A DNA stretch of 8,592 nt from Eubacterium sp. AF22-8LB (GTDB taxonomy: Bacteria; Bacillota_I; Bacilli_A; Erysipelotrichales; Erysipelotrichaceae), in assembly GCF_003458715.1 (NCBI RefSeq), contig NZ_QRVI01000042.1, forward strand, positions 1 through 8,592, read 5' to 3'. Position numbers and translations under genes: made by a program. The notes under the pieces were generated by a model, which worked only from the letters and a program-made list of their open reading frames with translations, had not been told where the DNA came from and did not search any database. Of this stretch, positions 5,385 through 8,592 are shown piece after piece. The first letter of the stretch is position 1, and each line of letters starts with the position of its first letter.

Positions 5385-6098
5385 ATCTAATATTGCGTTT
5401 GCGATTTTAAGCTGTTTTTCTGTAGGTGGTTCAACACCCTCTAAAGGATATTCTAAACCAAGCTCTTTCCATTTATATGCACCTAATGTATGATAAGGCA
5501 ACACTTCAACACGACCTACATTTTTCAATGTATTTATAAATTGGTGTAGTCTTTCTAAATCTTTTTCATCTGTATTAATCGTTGGCACTAATACATGACG
5601 AATCCATACCGGCTTTTGAATATCCGATAAATATTTTGCAAGTTTTAGAATATTTTGATTTGTATGCCCCGTTAACTCCTTATGGGCCATTTCATCAATA
5701 TGCTTAATATCTAATAGTACTAAATCAGTAACATCCATTAACTGTTTAAATTTAGAGATGAATGGCTCTTTAAAAGTAAAAGGCTGTCCACAAGTATCCA
5801 GTGTTGTGTGAACTCCTTCTTTTTTTGCTAAAGTAAAAAGTTCAATTAAAAAATCAATTTGAAGCAAAGGCTCTCCACCACTAACCGTAATGCCCCCATT
5901 ATCTTTCCAATAAGGACGATATCGTAAAGCTTTTTTTAATACAACTTCCGCACTCTGATCTGGTTCTTTGATTTTCCATGTATCCGCATTATGACAAAAT
6001 TTACAACGCATATGACATCCTTGCATAAAAATGACATATCTCACGCCTGGCCCATCTACAAGGCCAAATGTTTCAATCGAATGAATGGATCCTAACAT
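5373..6098 (-). CDS. pflA: Pyruvate formate-lyase activating enzyme (radical SAM)
   Basis: A 241-residue radical S-adenosylmethionine enzyme that generates the glycyl radical on pyruvate formate-lyase; cytoplasmic, oxygen-sensitive. The N-terminus has the family signature FGLVDGPGVRYVIFMQGC. The [4Fe-4S] cluster ligands are Cys28, Cys32 and Cys35 in C-x3-C-x2-C (GCHMRCKFCHN). The SAM-contacting GGITVSGGEP motif lies at 68-77, and the barrel strands DTCGQP, DLVLLDIKHID and WIRHVLVPTIN follow in family order. Length matches the compact PflA class, with no extra ferredoxin-type cluster domain, so it should act on PflB and not on a choline- or glycerol-type glycyl radical enzyme. The start has AGGGGGAT (6110-6103) 4 bases upstream. 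It lies 28 bases after pflB, its substrate, across a hairpin that may lower its expression relative to pflB. Confidence 0.95.
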   Translation of the reverse strand: MLGSIHSIETFGLVDGPGVRYVIFMQGCHMRCKFCHNADTWKIKEPDQSAEVVLKKALRYRPYWKDNGGITVSGGEPLLQIDFLIELFTLAKKEGVHTTLDTCGQPFTFKEPFISKFKQLMDVTDLVLLDIKHIDEMAHKELTGHTNQNILKLAKYLSDIQKPVWIRHVLVPTINTDEKDLERLHQFINTLKNVGRVEVLPYHTLGAYKWKELGLEYPLEGVEPPTEKQLKIANAILDTGK

Positions 6099-6116
6099 AA
6101 TATCCCCCTAACTAGA

Positions 6117-6138
6117 AAGAGCCTTATTAAAGGCTCTT
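6117..6138 (-). repeat. pflB–pflA intergenic hairpin enclosing the pflB stop codon
   Basis: AAGAGCCTT and AAGGCTCTT (6117-6125, 6130-6138) are perfect 9-base arms around a 4-base loop. The TAA stop of pflB begins in the loop region. On the minus strand it is followed only by TTTC, a poor T-run, so it looks like a partial terminator or an mRNA-stabilising/processing hairpin rather than a full stop. The pflA ribosome binding site starts 7 bases further on. Confidence 0.7.
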
Positions 6139-8364
6139 ATGACATGTACGACTAATAACATCTAATTGTTGTTCGCGAGTTAAATCGATAAATTTAACTG
6201 CATATCCAGAAACACGAATTGTAAAGTTTGCATATTCTTCTTTTTCTGGATGTTCCATCGCATCTTTTAATTTTTCTACACCAAATACGTTCACATTCAA
6301 GTGGTGAGCACCCTGATCAAAATAACCATCCAATACATTGACTAAGTTATTTACTCTTTCCTCTTCACTATGACCCAATGCATCCGGATTGATTGTTTGT
6401 GTGTTACTAATTCCATCTAACGCATATTCATAAGGAAGTTTTGCGACAGAATTTAGCGATGCCAACAATCCATTTTGTTCTGCACCATATGCAGGATTAG
6501 CACCTGGTGATAATGGCTCTCCAGCCTTTCTTCCATCAGGCAAAGCACCAGTAGCTTTACCATATACAACATTTGAAGTAATTGTAAGAATTGAAGTAGT
6601 TGGTTCACTATCGCGATATGTGTGGTGCTTTTCAATCTTACGCATAAATGTCTTTAATAACCATACGGCAATTTCATCCGCACGATCATCATCATTTCCA
6701 TAACGAGGGAAATCCCCTTCAATTTCATAATCTACGACTAATCCATCTTCATCACGAATCGTCTTAACTTTTGCATATTTAATTGCGCTCAATGAATCCA
6801 CTACATGAGAGAATCCGGCGATACCTGTTGCGAAAGTTCTACGAACATCTGTATCAATTAAAGCCATTTGACTTGCTTCATAATAATATTTATCATGCAT
6901 ATATTGAATCAAATTCAAGATATTTACATATAAACCTGATAACCAATCCATCATGATATCGTACTTATGCATAACTTCATCATAATCTAAATACTCACTT
7001 GTGATTGGTTTATATTCTGGACCCACTTGCACTTTTGTCTTTTCATCCACACCACCATTGATAGCGTATAGTAAACATTTAGCCAAGTTTGCACGAGCCC
7101 CAAAAAATTGCATTTCTTTACCTGTCTGTGTTGCACTTACACAGCAGCATACTGCATAGTCATCTCCCCATACAGGACGCATTACATCGTCATTTTCATA
7201 TTGAACACTACTTGTATCAATACTTACTTTTGAAGCATATTTCTTGAATGGTTCTGGTAAATTAGAAGAATATAATACAGTTAAGTTTGGTTCTGGACTA
7301 GGACCCATGTTTTCAAGTGTATGTAAGAAACGGAAACAAGTTTTAGTAACCATACTTCTTCCATCCATACCTAAACCACCAATATCAAGAGTTGCCCAAA
7401 CTGGATCTCCTGAGAATAATTGGTTGTAGCTAGGAATTCTTGCAAACTTAACCATTCTAAATTTCATTGTCACATGGTCAACAATTTCTTGAATTTCACT
7501 TTCTGTGAAGACACCATTTTCTAAATCTCTTTCAAAATAAATATCTAAGAATGTCGAAATACGACCAACTGACATAGCCGCTCCATTTTGTGTTTTAATA
7601 GCTGCTAAATATCCAAAGTATAACCATTGTACAGCTTCTAAAGAGTTTTTAGCAGGTTGAGAAATATCAAATCCATAGCTAGATGCCATAATTTTCATTT
7701 CTTTTAATGCCTTGATTTGTTCTGCCAATTCTTCACGCTGACGAATTACATCATCTGTCATTGTGCCATCGCCACAATATGCGAAATCTTTTTGTTTCTG
7801 CTCAATTAAATAATCAATACCATAAAGTGCAACACGACGATAATCACCAACGATACGACCACGACCATACGTATCTGGTAAACCAGTCACAATCTTATTA
7901 CGACGTGCTAAACGCATTTCTGGTGTATAGGCACTAAATACAGCATCATTGTGAGTTTTATGATATTTTGTGAAGATTTCATGTAATTTTTCACTTGGTT
8001 TATAACCATACGTTTCACATGCTTCTTCACTCATACGAATACCACCATATGGCATGAATGCACGCTTTAATGGTTTATCTGTTTGTAAACCAACAACCTT
8101 CTCTAAATCTTTATCTAAATATCCAGGGCCATACGCAGTTAGACTCGAAACCACTTCTGTTTCCATATCCAACACGCCACCTTTGGCACGTTCTTCTTTT
8201 TGTAGTTTTTGAAGTTCAGTCCATAAAGTATTCGTTGATTCAGTTGGACCTTCTAAAAAGCTTTCATCTCCATTATAAGGTTTGTAGTTGTTTTGAATAA
8301 AATCACGAACATCTACTTCATCTTGCCATTTACTGCCTTTAAATCCTTGCCATTGTTCTTTCAT
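6127..8364 (-). CDS. pflB: Pyruvate formate-lyase (formate C-acetyltransferase)
   Basis: Glycyl-radical enzyme of 745 residues (about 760 in Escherichia coli) that converts pyruvate and CoA to acetyl-CoA and formate without oxygen. The N-terminal part matches the PFL domain (WQGFKGSKWQDEVDVRDFI, TPEMRLARRNKIVTGLPDTYGRGRIVGDYRR, the last in two pieces of the same region). The active-site cysteines lie in AVCCCVSATQ at 406-408; by alignment to the usual ACCVS motif the catalytic pair is Cys407-Cys408. GKEMQFFGARANLAK follows, typical of true PFL. The radical-bearing glycine is Gly720 in RVSGYAV, 25 residues from the C-terminus as expected. The start is fixed by AGGAGG (8375-8370), 5 bases upstream. 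Control appears to come from the ZTP riboswitch in the leader, possibly with CcpA and a second promoter. pflA follows in the same operon. Confidence 0.98.
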   Translation of the reverse strand: MKEQWQGFKGSKWQDEVDVRDFIQNNYKPYNGDESFLEGPTESTNTLWTELQKLQKEERAKGGVLDMETEVVSSLTAYGPGYLDKDLEKVVGLQTDKPLKRAFMPYGGIRMSEEACETYGYKPSEKLHEIFTKYHKTHNDAVFSAYTPEMRLARRNKIVTGLPDTYGRGRIVGDYRRVALYGIDYLIEQKQKDFAYCGDGTMTDDVIRQREELAEQIKALKEMKIMASSYGFDISQPAKNSLEAVQWLYFGYLAAIKTQNGAAMSVGRISTFLDIYFERDLENGVFTESEIQEIVDHVTMKFRMVKFARIPSYNQLFSGDPVWATLDIGGLGMDGRSMVTKTCFRFLHTLENMGPSPEPNLTVLYSSNLPEPFKKYASKVSIDTSSVQYENDDVMRPVWGDDYAVCCCVSATQTGKEMQFFGARANLAKCLLYAINGGVDEKTKVQVGPEYKPITSEYLDYDEVMHKYDIMMDWLSGLYVNILNLIQYMHDKYYYEASQMALIDTDVRRTFATGIAGFSHVVDSLSAIKYAKVKTIRDEDGLVVDYEIEGDFPRYGNDDDRADEIAVWLLKTFMRKIEKHHTYRDSEPTTSILTITSNVVYGKATGALPDGRKAGEPLSPGANPAYGAEQNGLLASLNSVAKLPYEYALDGISNTQTINPDALGHSEEERVNNLVNVLDGYFDQGAHHLNVNVFGVEKLKDAMEHPEKEEYANFTIRVSGYAVKFIDLTREQQLDVISRTCHKSL

Positions 8365-8385
8365 GATTGCCTCCTTCTAATGACA

Positions 8386-8401
8386 GTTAGTTTTAACTAA
8401 C
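8386..8401 (-). promoter_or_regulatory. Palindrome in the pflB leader, candidate operator or 5' hairpin
   Basis: GTTAGTT (8386-8392) and AACTAAC (8395-8401) are perfect 7-base arms around TT. It lies 10-25 bases before the pflB ribosome binding site and just after the predicted start of the downstream promoter. It does not fit the Rex or FNR consensus well. It could be a repressor site or an RNA hairpin protecting the 5' end. Confidence 0.45.
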
Positions 8402-8411
8402 AGATAGTTAA

Positions 8412-8440
8412 AGTCTACTATGCTTCCTTTGAATAGTCAA
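8412..8440 (-). promoter_or_regulatory. Possible second pflB promoter downstream of the riboswitch
   Basis: On the minus strand TTGACT (8440-8435), a 17-base spacer and TAGACT (8417-8412). The -35 is strong and the -10 fits 4 of 6. RNA would start near 8405, past the riboswitch terminator, giving a pflB mRNA free of ZTP control. Confidence 0.45.
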
Positions 8441-8442
8441 TT

Positions 8443-8490
8443 AAAAAGACCTACCGAAAAGACAAAGTAAACTTGCCCAGACGGTCGGCC
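8443..8490 (-). terminator. ZTP-riboswitch terminator, overlapping aptamer stem P3
   Basis: On the minus strand GGCCGACCG (8490-8482) pairs with CGGTAGGTC (8456-8448): eight pairs including one G-U, with one G/A mismatch, followed by five T (8447-8443). The 5' arm is the same sequence that forms aptamer stem P3 and the pseudoknot. The two folds are therefore exclusive, and ligand binding should allow read-through (ON switch). Confidence 0.8.
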
Positions 8491-8541
8491 TATAACATCA
8501 TACTTCATGTGGTAACTCCACTTCCGTCAGTCATATGATGT
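8475..8541 (-). promoter_or_regulatory. ZTP riboswitch (pfl motif)
   Basis: The minus strand has P1 ACATCATA/TATGATGT (8541-8534 with 8502-8495), the conserved GACTGACGG segment, P2 hairpin GTGG-AGTTA-CCAC, and the 3' domain GGCCGACCGTCTGGGC (8490-8475). GACGG and CCGTC can form the 5-bp pseudoknot of this class. It is strongly similar to the Fusobacterium ulcerans aptamer as I remember it. The linker between P1 and P3 is only about 4 bases (TATA). The class senses ZTP/ZMP, purine intermediates that build up when 10-formyl-tetrahydrofolate is short, and is often found ahead of pfl genes. Confidence 0.96.
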
Positions 8542-8545
8542 TCAA

Positions 8546-8574
8546 ATCATAACAAAGAACTATCAATTACGCAA
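8546..8574 (-). promoter_or_regulatory. Upstream pflB promoter driving the ZTP riboswitch
   Basis: On the minus strand TTGCGT (8574-8569), 17 bases, then TATGAT (8551-8546) preceded by TGT, an extended -10. The predicted start near 8539 falls at the first bases of aptamer stem P1, so the riboswitch is the very 5' end of the mRNA. Confidence 0.75.
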
Positions 8575-8583
8575 GCGTTTTCA
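8570..8583 (-). promoter_or_regulatory. cre-like site (CcpA) over the pflB -35 box
   Basis: TGAAAACGCTTGCG on the minus strand matches the cre consensus TGWAANCGNTNWCA at all but two positions (the W at position 12 and the final A). It overlaps the -35 box at 8574-8569, which would suit carbon-catabolite control by CcpA. It rests on a single site matched by eye. Confidence 0.5.
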
Positions 8584-8592
8584 GTACGTTCA

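Noticed and set aside
4839..5390. Lys- and Gln-rich plus-strand frames over the ponA tail (4839-5135, 5139-5390) and a Val/Ser/Pro-rich minus-strand frame (4918-5250)
   Set aside because: They are out-of-frame readings of the repetitive ponA tail, with no ribosome binding site and low-complexity composition.
6453..8300. Short frames inside pflB (6453-6635 minus; 7244-7429 and 8058-8300 plus)
   Set aside because: They are shadows of a highly conserved enzyme gene and show no start signals.
8504..8533. Nine-codon minus-strand ORF starting at the ATG in the ZTP aptamer
   Set aside because: It coincides with conserved aptamer bases, has no ribosome binding site and ends in TGA, unlike all genes here; chance is the better explanation.

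Overview
The window is AT-rich, typical low-GC Firmicutes DNA. The gpsB–rnpB block divergent from recU–ponA, the type B RNase P RNA, the riboflavin ECF uptake gene and the anaerobic pyruvate formate-lyase pair suggest a fermentative, probably gut-dwelling member of the Bacilli/Erysipelotrichia side of the phylum. The taxon is an inference from gene content, not from a marker sequence. All seven genes stop with TAA or TAG, none with TGA.

Layout. Positions 1-1372 (minus strand) hold a flavin module: an FMN riboswitch with its own terminator, the riboflavin transporter subunit ribU, then a predicted FMN-binding split-barrel protein and a terminator. Positions 1410-2196 (minus) hold gpsB, followed within a few bases by the RNase P RNA gene rnpB and a strong terminator. 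A compact back-to-back promoter region (2168-2244) separates gpsB from the plus-strand recU–ponA operon (2252-5323), where recU stop and ponA start are directly adjacent. Convergent terminators (5330-5384) separate ponA from the minus-strand pflB–pflA operon (5373-8364). The pfl leader (8365-8583) contains a complete ZTP (pfl-motif) riboswitch with an overlapping terminator, its promoter, a cre-like site, a possible second promoter and a palindrome.

How the genes work together. RibU would import riboflavin under FMN feedback, and the linked small protein probably uses FMN. GpsB and the class A penicillin-binding protein PonA are known partners in cell-wall growth, and RecU resolves recombination intermediates. 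PflB makes formate and acetyl-CoA from pyruvate and is switched on by the radical-SAM enzyme PflA. A ZTP switch fits because formate supplies one-carbon units for purine synthesis, and ZTP/ZMP accumulate when 10-formyl-tetrahydrofolate is short.

No mobile element, tRNA or CRISPR array was seen. The least conventional signals are the apparently leaderless recU mRNA, the three cysteine/tryptophan mini-repeats plus an aromatic tail at the PonA C-terminus, and the layered control region ahead of pflB.
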